Shown: piece by piece, positions 40,497-48,928 of the stretch | How positions within the stretch are numbered: position 1 is the first letter of the stretch | Layout of the letters: every line of letters starts with the position of its first letter | Source of the DNA: Collinsella sp. AM34-10 | GTDB taxonomy: Bacteria > Actinomycetota > Coriobacteriia > Coriobacteriales > Coriobacteriaceae | Direction of reading: 5' to 3' | Length of the DNA stretch: 64,000 nucleotides | Assembly (NCBI RefSeq): GCF_003469185.1 | Contig: NZ_QSIL01000005.1 | Coordinates: forward strand, 1 to 64,000 | The notes under the pieces: model-generated | Databases searched by the model: none | What the model saw: only the letters and a program-made list of their open reading frames with translations | Told to the model about the DNA's origin: nothing | Made by a program: the position numbers and the translations under genes

Positions 40497-42014
40497 CTAG
40501 GCGTCGTACGCCGCAAGGGTGCGCTTGAGAATCAAACCGTCGCGCTCACAAGGCTCGGGTCCGTTCTTGCGCAGCATACACTCTTCCTCGCCCTTACCGG
40601 TCACGATGACCACGGCAGGACGGACAGTTTCGCGCACGGCAGTCTCGATAGCGGCAACGCGATCAGTCACGATTTGCCAGTTATCATTTCCCTGCGCTTG
40701 AACGTTGCGCGCGATCTCGGCGCAGATGTCCTCGACATCCTCGGGGCCGGGGTCATCCTCGGTAATCACGATTCGGTCGGCATACTTGCCAGCGGCGATG
40801 CCCATCGTGGTGCGTCGATCGACACCCTTACCGCCCGTAGCGCCAAATACAACCGCCAGCTCGCGCTCGGGATAGTTCTCGCGCAAGTCGCGCAGGAGTG
40901 TCTCGAGGCTCATGCCGTTATGTGCAAAATCGACGATGCCCAGGATTTTGCCCGATACGGACGGATAGAGCTCCATACGACCGGGAACGAAGACGCCCTC
41001 AAAGCCATGGACGATACCCTCTTCGGAAATGCCCAGGGCCTCGGCGCAGGCAATAGCGGCAAGCGCGTTGGACACATTGAACTTAACCGGCGTGGGAATC
41101 ACAATGTCACGCGTAAAACGGGGCGTGCGCACCGTTGCCACCACGCCGCAGTCGCCATTGCGAATCGCCAGCGCAAGCACGTCGGCACGCTCGTCGGTCA
41201 GGGAGAACGTCACCGTACGTTCGCAACGAGATGCCGCCTCGAGCACGCGATCGACCTTATCCATATCGAGATTGACCACGGCAAAACGGCTCTGCAAGAA
41301 GATTTTGAGCTTGCTGGCAAAGTAATCCTCGAGCGTCGGATGCTCAATCGGCGAAATGTGATCCTCGCCGATATTGGTAAAGGCGCCGACTTCAAAGTCA
41401 ATCTTGCCCGTACGCTCGTATTTGAGGCCCTGACTCGATGCCTCCATAACCAGCCACGGGGCACCCGCCTCCGCAGCATGCGCGATGCGAGACTGCAGCA
41501 GGAAGGATTCGGGGGTCGTCAGCTTGGAAGGGCCCGTCTCGATGCCGTCGTCGAACTCAATGCCCGTATTAAGAGCGGGTCGATGACAGCCCGTAAGCTT
41601 GGCCTCGTTGGCGAGGATGCCGCGCAGATAAAAGCTGCAGGTCGACTTGCCCTTGGTGCCTGTAAAGGCGCAGACCTTCACCTTACCCGACGGGTGCCCA
41701 TAAAAGGCATCTGCCACCACGGCGAGCGTGCGACGAATATCGCTCACAATCACCGCGGGAAGATCAACATCGTAATCGACCTCGGAAACGTAGGCCACGG
41801 CGCCATCGGCGATTGCCGAAAGCAGGTACTCGCGCTTAAACGCACGGCCCTTGCAGACAAACAACGTGCCCGGACGCACCTGGCGCGAGTCATCAGTCGC
41901 AAACTCAATGCGCTGGTCGCACGAAGCGCTCGGTCTGGAAACAACAAGGTCATCTTCCTCGAGCAACTCTATATAGCGCATCAGAGTTAGCTTCTCTTGT
42001 GTCGGACTCGACAT
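40497..42014 (-). CDS. murE: UDP-N-acetylmuramyl-tripeptide synthetase-type ligase (MurE-like)
   Basis: A three-domain Mur ligase. The N-terminal domain has TDDSRQVRPGTLFVCKGRAF; the ATP loop is AFTGTKGKSTCSFYL; MEASSQGL and FTNIGEDH follow; the C-terminal domain has FGATGGKGVDRRTTMG. At the amino-acid site it reads TEDDPGPED rather than the DNPR seen in meso-diaminopimelate enzymes, so the added residue is probably not mDAP. ATG 42014 has GAGAGAGGTCTTTGT before it; a longer frame to 42182 lacks a site. Confidence 0.85.
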   Translation of the reverse strand: MSSPTQEKLTLMRYIELLEEDDLVVSRPSASCDQRIEFATDDSRQVRPGTLFVCKGRAFKREYLLSAIADGAVAYVSEVDYDVDLPAVIVSDIRRTLAVVADAFYGHPSGKVKVCAFTGTKGKSTCSFYLRGILANEAKLTGCHRPALNTGIEFDDGIETGPSKLTTPESFLLQSRIAHAAEAGAPWLVMEASSQGLKYERTGKIDFEVGAFTNIGEDHISPIEHPTLEDYFASKLKIFLQSRFAVVNLDMDKVDRVLEAASRCERTVTFSLTDERADVLALAIRNGDCGVVATVRTPRFTRDIVIPTPVKFNVSNALAAIACAEALGISEEGIVHGFEGVFVPGRMELYPSVSGKILGIVDFAHNGMSLETLLRDLRENYPERELAVVFGATGGKGVDRRTTMGIAAGKYADRIVITEDDPGPEDVEDICAEIARNVQAQGNDNWQIVTDRVAAIETAVRETVRPAVVIVTGKGEEECMLRKNGPEPCERDGLILKRTLAAYDA

Positions 42015-42147
42015 ACAAAGACCTCTCTCGCTAAATTCAGCCTTAAAGGGCAGAAGACGTCCCGCGGCAGAAACGATGAAACATTCTGTATTATCAACCA
42101 TCCTAATATGCCACCTGACCTTACGCGCATCACAGCCTTCTAAAAAA

Positions 42148-42290
42148 TTGCATGGACTGTGCCGTGGTCTAATAAATGGCAACGGTGTTCACCCCGTGTA
42201 AAAACAAGGAAATCTGGGTGCTGTTCTTTAACATAGCGTTCGCAACCACGGCCCGCCGCTTCGTCTGAAGATCGGGACGTGGTTTTTTCG
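42148..42290 (+). ncRNA. Leader or small RNA with terminator upstream of asnB
   Basis: A promoter-like TTGCAT (42148-42153), 16-bp spacer, TAATAA (42170-42175) would start a transcript near 42182 that ends in an intrinsic terminator (ACCACG..CGTGGT, 42245-42282, then TTTTTT). The RNA would be about 105 nt with no ORF. It could be an attenuator leader for asnB or an independent small RNA. I see no T-box signature. The rest of the gap to 42413 contains an inverted repeat GCTGCC/GGCAGT near 42360 and the asnB ribosome binding site. Confidence 0.5.
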
Positions 42291-42413
42291 GTTCGCTCGG
42301 CGCTTATGCCCTATCACGAAACAAAAGATTGGCATGATAGTAAAGATTATTTGACATCAGCTGCCACAATCCTTGCGGCAGTACACCTGAGCCGTCAGCA
42401 GAAAGGATCTTGC

Positions 42414-44282
42414 ATGTGCGGTTTTGTCGGTTTTACCGGTACAGATGAACAGAGTGAGCTGGTTCTCACGGCCATGATGAATCGCATCATCCACCGTGGT
42501 CCCGATATGGGCGGCCAGCATATCGTCGACAACGTTGCCCTTGGCTTCCGTCGTCTTTCGATTCTCGATCTTTCCGAAGCTGGAGCCCAGCCCATGTCGA
42601 GCGACGACGGCAAGGTCACGATTGTCTTCAACGGAGAGATCTACAACTTCCAGGAGCTTCGCGCCGAGCTGGAGGCGGCCGGCTACGCCTTCCACTGCAA
42701 CGCTGATACCGAAGTCCTGGTACACGGTTACGAGGAGTGGGGCGAGGACCTGGTCAACCGTCTGCGCGGCATGTACGCGTTCGTGATTCACGACCAGAAC
42801 AAGAACAAACTCTTTGGTGCTCGTGACATCTTTGGTATCAAGCCGTTCTATTACTACCAGGCATCCGATGGCTCGCTGCTGTTTGGCTCCGAGATCAAGA
42901 GCTTCCTGGACCATCCCAAGTTTGAGAAGGCTGTCAACCACGACGCGCTGCGCCCCTACCTGACGCTGCAATTCCCCGCCACGGAGGAGACCTTCTTTAA
43001 GGGCGTGTTCAAGCTTGCCCCGGCGCATTGCTTTACGTATGACCTGACGACCAACACCATGGACATCAAGCGTTACTGGAGCTGTGACTTCACCGACGAC
43101 AACTCCAAGACCTTCGAGGAGTACGTGGACGAGTGCGACAAGGTCGTGCACGAAAGCGTCGCTGCGCACCGAATCGCCGATGTTAAGGTGGGCTCGTTCC
43201 TTTCTGGCGGTGTGGACTCCAGCTACATTGCCGCCTGTCTCATGCCCGACACCACGTATTCTGTCGGCTTCGATTACAAGAACTTCAACGAGACCAACTA
43301 CGCCGCCGAGCTTTCCGACAAGCTGGGCATCAAGAACGTGCGCAAGATGATTACCGCCGACGAGTTCTTTGATGCACTGCCCGATATCCAGTACCACATG
43401 GACGAGCCGCAATCGAACCTGTCCAGCGTGCCGCTGTACTATCTGGCGCAGATGGCTTCCAAGGAGGTCACCGTCGTCCTTTCGGGCGAGGGTGCCGACG
43501 AGCTGTTTGCCGGCTATGAGTGGTACGAGGACACCCCCGAGATGCGTACCTTTAAGAAACGCGTGCCGCTCGGCGTACGTCACGCCCTGGGCTCACTCGT
43601 TCAGCATCTCCCCTACTTTAAGGGACACAACTTCCTGACGAAATGCGCCGAGGTTCCCGAGCGCTGGTATGTGGGTCAGGCAAAGGTGTTCGATCCCTCC
43701 GAAGTCGACGAGGTGCTCAAGCCCGCTTATAACACCGGCAAGAACGCCGCCGAGATGTGCGCCGAGTACTACAAGCAGGTTCCCGACTGCTGCGAGCTTT
43801 CCAAGAAACAGTATCTGGATATGAACATGTGGCTGCCGGGTGACATTCTGCTCAAGGCCGACAAGATGTGCATGGCGCATTCTCTGGAGCTCCGCGTTCC
43901 GTTCCTGGACAAGAAGGTCATGGAGTTTGCCGAGCACATTCCCGCCAACTACCGTGTTAACGAAGAAGGCTGCAAGCTCGTTCTGCGTCACGCTGCCAAC
44001 CGCACGCTGCCCGACGAGTGGGCAACGCGCAAGAAGGTGGGCTTCCCCGTACCGGTCAAGTTCTGGCTGCGCGAGCAAAAGTATTACGACTACGTAAAGG
44101 AATACTTCACCGCGCCGTGGGCTGCTGATTTCTTTGACACCGATGCGCTCATGAAACTGCTCGACGATCACTTTAAGGGTCGCGCGCTCAACCAGCGCAA
44201 GATCTATACCACGCTGACGTTCCTCATTTGGTACAAGCGCTTCTTTATCGACGAGGACAAGGGCGCTAAAGTCGCCGCTTAG
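42414..44282 (+). CDS. asnB: Asparagine synthetase B, glutamine-hydrolysing
   Basis: The class II glutaminase domain begins with the catalytic Cys (MCGFVGFTG) and has RGPDMGGQH and FNGEIYNFQELR; the C-terminal synthetase domain has the PP-loop SFLSGGVDSSYIAA and ADKMCMAHSLELRVPFLD. The length of 622 is normal. ATG 42414 follows GAAAGGATCTTGC and puts Cys at position 2, as the enzyme requires; the frame extends upstream but that part is leader. Confidence 0.95.
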   Translation: MCGFVGFTGTDEQSELVLTAMMNRIIHRGPDMGGQHIVDNVALGFRRLSILDLSEAGAQPMSSDDGKVTIVFNGEIYNFQELRAELEAAGYAFHCNADTEVLVHGYEEWGEDLVNRLRGMYAFVIHDQNKNKLFGARDIFGIKPFYYYQASDGSLLFGSEIKSFLDHPKFEKAVNHDALRPYLTLQFPATEETFFKGVFKLAPAHCFTYDLTTNTMDIKRYWSCDFTDDNSKTFEEYVDECDKVVHESVAAHRIADVKVGSFLSGGVDSSYIAACLMPDTTYSVGFDYKNFNETNYAAELSDKLGIKNVRKMITADEFFDALPDIQYHMDEPQSNLSSVPLYYLAQMASKEVTVVLSGEGADELFAGYEWYEDTPEMRTFKKRVPLGVRHALGSLVQHLPYFKGHNFLTKCAEVPERWYVGQAKVFDPSEVDEVLKPAYNTGKNAAEMCAEYYKQVPDCCELSKKQYLDMNMWLPGDILLKADKMCMAHSLELRVPFLDKKVMEFAEHIPANYRVNEEGCKLVLRHAANRTLPDEWATRKKVGFPVPVKFWLREQKYYDYVKEYFTAPWAADFFDTDALMKLLDDHFKGRALNQRKIYTTLTFLIWYKRFFIDEDKGAKVAA

Positions 44283-44339
44283 TTTTCGTTATGAATTAGC
44301 GGTGAACCACGCAGGGTTTCCGCTATACTCAATCTCTGC

Positions 44340-44415
44340 GGGCGATTGGCGCAACGGTTAGCGCAGGTGCTTTACACGCACAAGGCTGGGGGTTCGAATC
44401 CCTCATCGCCCACCA
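44340..44415 (+). tRNA. tRNA-Val(UAC)
   Basis: A cloverleaf with acceptor GGGCGAT/ATCGCCC, D-loop AACGGTTAGC, anticodon arm GTGCTTTACACGCAC (TAC), T-loop GGTTCGAATCC and an encoded CCA. TATACT at 44324-44329 is a likely -10. Parts of its 3' end recur downstream. Confidence 0.96.
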
Positions 44416-44425
44416 CTGATTTGTT

Positions 44426-44744
44426 AGGCTCCCAGCTATGGGGGCCTTTCTTTTTTGGGCCCATCGCAGAGGGATTCGAACCCGACAGGGTGCGGAGCTG
44501 AGGAAACGCGAAGCGTTTTCCAGCGCAGCACGCGAGGAGCGGAGCGACGAAGCGGGGCGCGGACGGCGCCAGCCGCACGCGGACATCCCTCATCGCCCGC
44601 CATTGAATTGATAGGCCCCCAGCGATGGAGGCCTTTCTTTTTTGGGCCGGTGCATGGGATTCGAACCCGCAAGAGTGCGGAGCTGAGGAAACGCGAAGCG
44701 TTTTCCAGCGCAGCACGCGAGGAGCGGAGCGACGAAGCGGGGCT
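44426..44744. repeat. Two tandem 187-bp units with copies of the tRNA-Val 3' end
   Basis: Unit starts are at 44426 and 44613. Each has a terminator-like part (GGCCTTTCTTTTTTGGGCC), a T-arm-like GGGATTCGAACCC, then a 68-bp block identical in both units (44490-44557 and 44675-44742), starting GTGCGGAGCTGAGG. Unit one ends with ATCCCTCATCGCCCGCCA, a near copy of the tRNA-Val 3' end. ORFs over this region on either strand are low-complexity and unlikely to be real. Confidence 0.85.
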
Positions 44745-44774
44745 CGGGCGGCGAAATGGACCCTTGGCGAATAC

Positions 44775-44998
44775 CCGTGTGCAAAAAATGCCAAATATGA
44801 GTACTGCTACCTTTTTAGTAGCAGCGTTTTCGAAGTCATAAAAGGCAAATCCGGCATTAGAACGACGATCGATAGTCCAGTTAAGCCAATTTGCCAACTA
44901 CAAAACTGGACATATGTGGCCCAACTCATCTAAAAGTGCCTAATTTATATGTTACGAAGTTAGTGCCCGTACTCATATTTGCCACTTTTTGCACACGG
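44775..44998. mobile_element. MITE-like element, 224 bp with 30-bp terminal inverted repeats
   Basis: The ends 44775-44804 and 44969-44998 are inverted repeats matching at 28 of 30 positions (outer end CCGTGTGCAAAAA). The interior is AT-rich, has no ORF, and contains a CTGCTAC/GTAGCAG hairpin. No obvious target duplication is seen. No transposase in the window matches it. Confidence 0.6.
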
Positions 44999-45030
44999 CC
45001 TATCCCAGCCATGGTAAATCGATAGCAAAA

Positions 45031-45086
45031 CGGGCTCCAGACCGCTGAATCGTGCCGCATATGGCACGTCCGCAGTCCGGAACCCG
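45031..45086 (-). terminator. Terminator of the arg operon
   Basis: On the minus strand CGGGTTCCGGA and TCTGGAGCCCG pair imperfectly around an inner GTGCCATATGCGGCAC hairpin, followed by TTTTGC. It lies 26 bp after the argD stop. Confidence 0.65.
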
Positions 45087-45111
45087 GTCCAAATTAAGTT
45101 ATTGCGCCGTG

Positions 45112-46395
45112 TTAGGCCAAAACACCCGCCAGGATCTCGATCAGGTTGTCCACGTCGGCCTCTTCGCACACGAGCGGCGGAAGGAAGCGCAGCGTATGTG
45201 CGCCTGTAGCGTTGATCACGGCACCAGCCCCCAATGCACGGGCCACGACGTCGTGTGCATCACCCGCGGCAGCATCCAAATCGCAGCCGAGCATCAGGCC
45301 GCGACCACGCACCTCTACCACATGCGGAAGCTTAGCCAGCGCCTGCTCCATATAGGCGCCAACCTTGGCAGCATGCTCGGCATAATCGCCGTGCACAAGC
45401 GCGGAGAGCGTCGCGGCACACGCCGCGATGGCCAAGCAGCTGCCACCGAAGGTCGAACCATGATCGCCGGGCTTAAAGACGTCGGCGATTTCCTTCTTTG
45501 CCACCACGGCACCCATAGGCACACCGTCGGCAATGCCCTTGGCAAGGCTCATGATGTCGGGCTCCACGCCATAGGTCTGGAACGCAAACGGCTTACCCGT
45601 ACGAAAGATTCCGCACTGGACCTCGTCGGCAATAAGCACGGCACCCACCTCGTGCGCCAAGTCGCGCGCCGTAGCCATAAACTCCTCGGTCATGGGGTGC
45701 ACACCGCTCTCGCCCTGAATCGGCTCGAGCATCACGGCGCAAATTTCACTGCCCAACTGCTTAAAAATTGCACGCAGTTCATCTACATCGTTGGGTGTGC
45801 AGGCCACAAAGCCACCCGGCAGCGGACGGAAACTGTCCTGTAGCCAATCCTGCATGGTGGCGGCAATGGTCTCGAGCGTACGGCCGTGGAAGCCGCCACG
45901 CATGCATACGATGGTGTTGCCGCCGTTACCAGCACGCTTGGCGTACAGACGCGCAAGCTTCATCGAGCCCTCGTTGGCTTCGGCACCAGAATTGGCAAAG
46001 AACGTCTCCCACACCTGCTCGTCCGCAGCCGGGGCACCGAGCGCAGCGGCCGTGGTCTCATCGCCGGCGACAATGGCATCGGCCAGCACGCACGCACCAT
46101 CTACGTCGTCGTTGGCAAGCTTGGACAGCAGCGCCGCGACCTGTCCACGCCGCTCGATGTAGAAGTAGTTAGACACATGCAGAAGCTTTTTGGTCTGAGC
46201 CTCGAGCGCCGACAGCACTGCCGGGTTGCCGTGGCCCAGGCTGCACACGCCGATGCCGGCAAGAAAATCGAGGTATTCGCGGCCATCGTCGCCGGTGAGC
46301 TTCATGCCGCGGCCTTCGACAAACTCGACCGGAGAGCGACCGAAGGTGTGCATGACGTAGTAGGATTCGAGCGATTGTTGTGCTGCAAGTGACAT
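45112..46395 (-). CDS. argD: Acetylornithine aminotransferase
   Basis: A PLP-dependent class III aminotransferase. FFANSGAEANEGSMKLAR, the Asp of LIADEVQCGIFRTG that contacts PLP, and the Schiff-base Lys in PDIMSLAKGIADGVPMG are clear; length 427 is normal. AAAGGTATCTC lies before ATG 46395. It is the last gene of argC-argJ-argB-argD and is separated from argB by 68 bp. Confidence 0.94.
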   Translation of the reverse strand: MSLAAQQSLESYYVMHTFGRSPVEFVEGRGMKLTGDDGREYLDFLAGIGVCSLGHGNPAVLSALEAQTKKLLHVSNYFYIERRGQVAALLSKLANDDVDGACVLADAIVAGDETTAAALGAPAADEQVWETFFANSGAEANEGSMKLARLYAKRAGNGGNTIVCMRGGFHGRTLETIAATMQDWLQDSFRPLPGGFVACTPNDVDELRAIFKQLGSEICAVMLEPIQGESGVHPMTEEFMATARDLAHEVGAVLIADEVQCGIFRTGKPFAFQTYGVEPDIMSLAKGIADGVPMGAVVAKKEIADVFKPGDHGSTFGGSCLAIAACAATLSALVHGDYAEHAAKVGAYMEQALAKLPHVVEVRGRGLMLGCDLDAAAGDAHDVVARALGAGAVINATGAHTLRFLPPLVCEEADVDNLIEILAGVLA

Positions 46396-46463
46396 GAGAT
46401 ACCTTTCGTTAAGCGCCAAGTAGCGCGGAGTTTGGGCGTAATGGCGTAGCAATTTTGAGCCGG

Positions 46464-47444
46464 CTAAACCGTTTGAAGCTTCTCGACCTCGTCGAGATTC
46501 TCGGTCAGGCGCGCCGCAAAGGTCGAAAGCGGGTGCGGGTGCGTATCGAACTCGTAGGCCGTCTCGGTAGAATGGATCACGGTGCCGACGCCGGCATCGG
46601 TCAACAGCTCAAGCAGCAGCGAATGCGGCGTGGTACCGTTAATGATATGGGCGCGGAACACGCCACCGGCAAGCGCGTCGACGGCCGCACGTAGCTTGGG
46701 AATCATGCCCTTATCGACCTCGCCACCGTAGAGCATCTCGTTAACCTCGTCGAGCGTTAGGTTAGAGATAAGCGAATCCTTATCGCTAAAGTCCTTGTAC
46801 AGGCCATCGACGTCGGTCAAAAAGATCGCCTTATGCGCGTGAAGCGCTGCCGCGACGGCACCGGCGGCGGTATCGGCATTGATGTTGAAGAAACCGCCGT
46901 CCTCCCCCGCCGCGACGGTAGCGATGACGGGGATGTACTCGCTATCGAGCAAACGCTCGATATAGTCCGTGTTGACGTTCGTCACTTTGCCCACGCGACC
47001 GAGCTCGGGGTCGAGCGGCTCGGCGATGAGCGTGCCGGCATCGCTGCCCGACACGCCCACGGCCAGGTTGCCGTGGTGGTTGATAGCAGCAACCAGCTCC
47101 TGGTTAACCTTGCCGCCCAGCACCTCGCGCACGATATCCATAGTCGCCGGCGTAGTCACGCGCTGGCCGTTCTTAAACTCGACGGGAATATCGTAATGGC
47201 TCAACGCCTCGTTGATGGCCTTGCCGCCGCCATGCACGATGACGGGGCGCATGCCGATAATCTTGAGCAAAACGATGTCGCTCATCACGTCGCGGCGCAG
47301 TTGCTCATCGACCATGGCGGCTCCGCCATATTTGATAACGACCGTCTTGCCGGTCAGGTTTTTAATCCACGGCAGCGCTTCGAACAGCAGCTGCGCGGTT
47401 GCTTCGTTGGATTCGCTCGAACGACAGTCGCGTGCGAATTTCAT
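46464..47444 (-). CDS. argB: Acetylglutamate kinase
   Basis: It phosphorylates N-acetylglutamate. GKTVVIKYGGAAM, the IVHGGGKAINEAL loop, FKNGQRVTTP and GTPHSLLLELLTDAGVGT (here GTTPHSLLLEL) are conserved. ATG 47444 follows GATGAGGCAGATT; the longer frame to 47582 lacks a site. An N-terminal extension of about 30 residues (RSSESNEATAQLLFEALPWIKN), as in arginine-sensitive enzymes, suggests feedback control, which is inference. Confidence 0.95.
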   Translation of the reverse strand: MKFARDCRSSESNEATAQLLFEALPWIKNLTGKTVVIKYGGAAMVDEQLRRDVMSDIVLLKIIGMRPVIVHGGGKAINEALSHYDIPVEFKNGQRVTTPATMDIVREVLGGKVNQELVAAINHHGNLAVGVSGSDAGTLIAEPLDPELGRVGKVTNVNTDYIERLLDSEYIPVIATVAAGEDGGFFNINADTAAGAVAAALHAHKAIFLTDVDGLYKDFSDKDSLISNLTLDEVNEMLYGGEVDKGMIPKLRAAVDALAGGVFRAHIINGTTPHSLLLELLTDAGVGTVIHSTETAYEFDTHPHPLSTFAARLTENLDEVEKLQTV

Positions 47445-47524
47445 AATCTGCCTCATCTTTCGTATCGTTATCACGCCGTGCTTCGCTGTCCGCAATGCGG
47501 CAAGATGCGCAGCGTGCCTGGAAT

Positions 47525-48793
47525 CTAGGAACGGTAGTCGCCGTTGATGGAGATGTACTCGTGCGTGAGGTCGCAGGTCCACACGGTCGTTGCCGCGTCG
47601 CCTGCACCCAGGTCGGCCGAGATCACGATCTCGGACGCCTCAAAACGTCGCAGAGCCTCGTCCTCGTCAAAGGGAACAGTCAGACCGTCGCGGCAGACCG
47701 GCATGCCCATCATGTCGATGGAAACGTCTTCCTGATGAAACTTCACGCCGCACTTGCCGAGCGCCATGGCGACGCGGCCCCAGTTGCAGTCGTGACCGGC
47801 GATGCAGGTCTTGACGAGCGGCGAGTTGGCGACGGCACGGGCGGCGATATCGGCTTCCTCGTCGGTGGCGGCGCCGGTAACGTTAACCGTCACGAGCTTT
47901 GACGCGCCCTCGCCATCGGCCGCGATGTTGCGCGCCAGGCTCTCGCACACCTCGTGCACGGCAAAGGACAGTTCGTCAAAGGCATCAGTGCCCTCGACGA
48001 TAGCCTCGGTATCAGCGGCAGCAGCGCCAGAAGCAAGCACGATGCAGGTGTCGTTGGTCGAGGTATCGGAATCGACCGTCACCTTATTAAAGGTCTGCTT
48101 AGCGATCGAGAGCAGTAGGGTGTGGAGCGCCTCCGGCTCGACGGGGGCATCGGTAGTAATGACCGCGATCATGGTAGCCATATTGGGCATGATCATGCCC
48201 GAGCCCTTGCACATGCCGCCCACCGTATAAGCGTTGCCCGCATGGCCCGCAGCCTCGCTGCGATAGCGAACGGCATACTCCTTGGAATGCGTATCGGTCG
48301 TCATGATGGCACGGGCCGCATCGGCACCGCCATGGGCAGAGAGCGCCTCGTAGGCGGACGGGACGGCTGCCTCAAACGTGTCGATCGGCAAAATCTGTCC
48401 GATCACACCCGTCGAGGCAACCAGGATCTGCTGGGGCTCGCAGCCAATAACCTGCGAGGCGATGTTGCACGTCTCGCGCGCGCAGGCTAGGCCGGTCTCG
48501 CCCGTGGCAGCGTTCGCGTTGCCGGAGTTGATTGAAACGCCGGCGATGATGCCATAGCCCTTGTCCGCACCGCCCAGGTTGGCACGGCTCACCTGCACGG
48601 GCGCCGCGCAAAAGCGGTTGGTCGTAAACACGCCGGCGCCTGGACAGGGCTTATCGGGCACGACGAGCGCATAGTCCAAGCGCTCGGGATTCTTCCGGAA
48701 TCCTGCATGGATGCCTGCGGCCTTAAAGCCGGCCGCTGCCGTAACGCCACCCTCGACGGCGCGTATCTTGATATCAATCAGGTCGGTATTCAT
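47525..48793 (-). CDS. argJ: Bifunctional ornithine acetyltransferase / N-acetylglutamate synthase
   Basis: It recycles the acetyl group from acetylornithine to glutamate. VTAAAGFKAAGIHAGF, VFTTNRFCAAPV and SGNANAATGE at the N-terminus, and the autocleavage site GSGMIMPNMATMIA, after which Thr becomes the nucleophile, are intact. The length of 422 is typical. AGGAGTCGTAGGGACG lies before ATG 48793. Confidence 0.96.
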   Translation of the reverse strand: MNTDLIDIKIRAVEGGVTAAAGFKAAGIHAGFRKNPERLDYALVVPDKPCPGAGVFTTNRFCAAPVQVSRANLGGADKGYGIIAGVSINSGNANAATGETGLACARETCNIASQVIGCEPQQILVASTGVIGQILPIDTFEAAVPSAYEALSAHGGADAARAIMTTDTHSKEYAVRYRSEAAGHAGNAYTVGGMCKGSGMIMPNMATMIAVITTDAPVEPEALHTLLLSIAKQTFNKVTVDSDTSTNDTCIVLASGAAAADTEAIVEGTDAFDELSFAVHEVCESLARNIAADGEGASKLVTVNVTGAATDEEADIAARAVANSPLVKTCIAGHDCNWGRVAMALGKCGVKFHQEDVSIDMMGMPVCRDGLTVPFDEDEALRRFEASEIVISADLGAGDAATTVWTCDLTHEYISINGDYRS

Positions 48794-48928
48794 CGTCCCT
48801 ACGACTCCTTATATCAGACAAAAAAGCGGGCATCGGCTGGCACGCCATACCGGTCACAACTACTAGACCAGCTTGAAAGCGGCGCCCAACTCGATACCCG
48901 ACCACCAAATCGTTAACAATCGAATGTG

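Noticed and set aside
42176..42290. T-box or SRP RNA interpretation of the asnB leader
   Set aside because: No TGGNACCGCG antiterminator, specifier loop or GGAA-capped SRP hairpin could be found.
42279..42413. Upstream start for asnB at 42279
   Set aside because: Class II glutamine amidotransferases need Cys directly after Met; ATG 42414 gives MCGFVG and has a proper ribosome binding site.
44436..44897. Overlapping ORFs on both strands around the tRNA-Val repeats
   Set aside because: They follow the tandem repeat, are Arg/Ser/Pro-rich, repeat within themselves and lack ribosome binding sites; treated as non-coding repeat.
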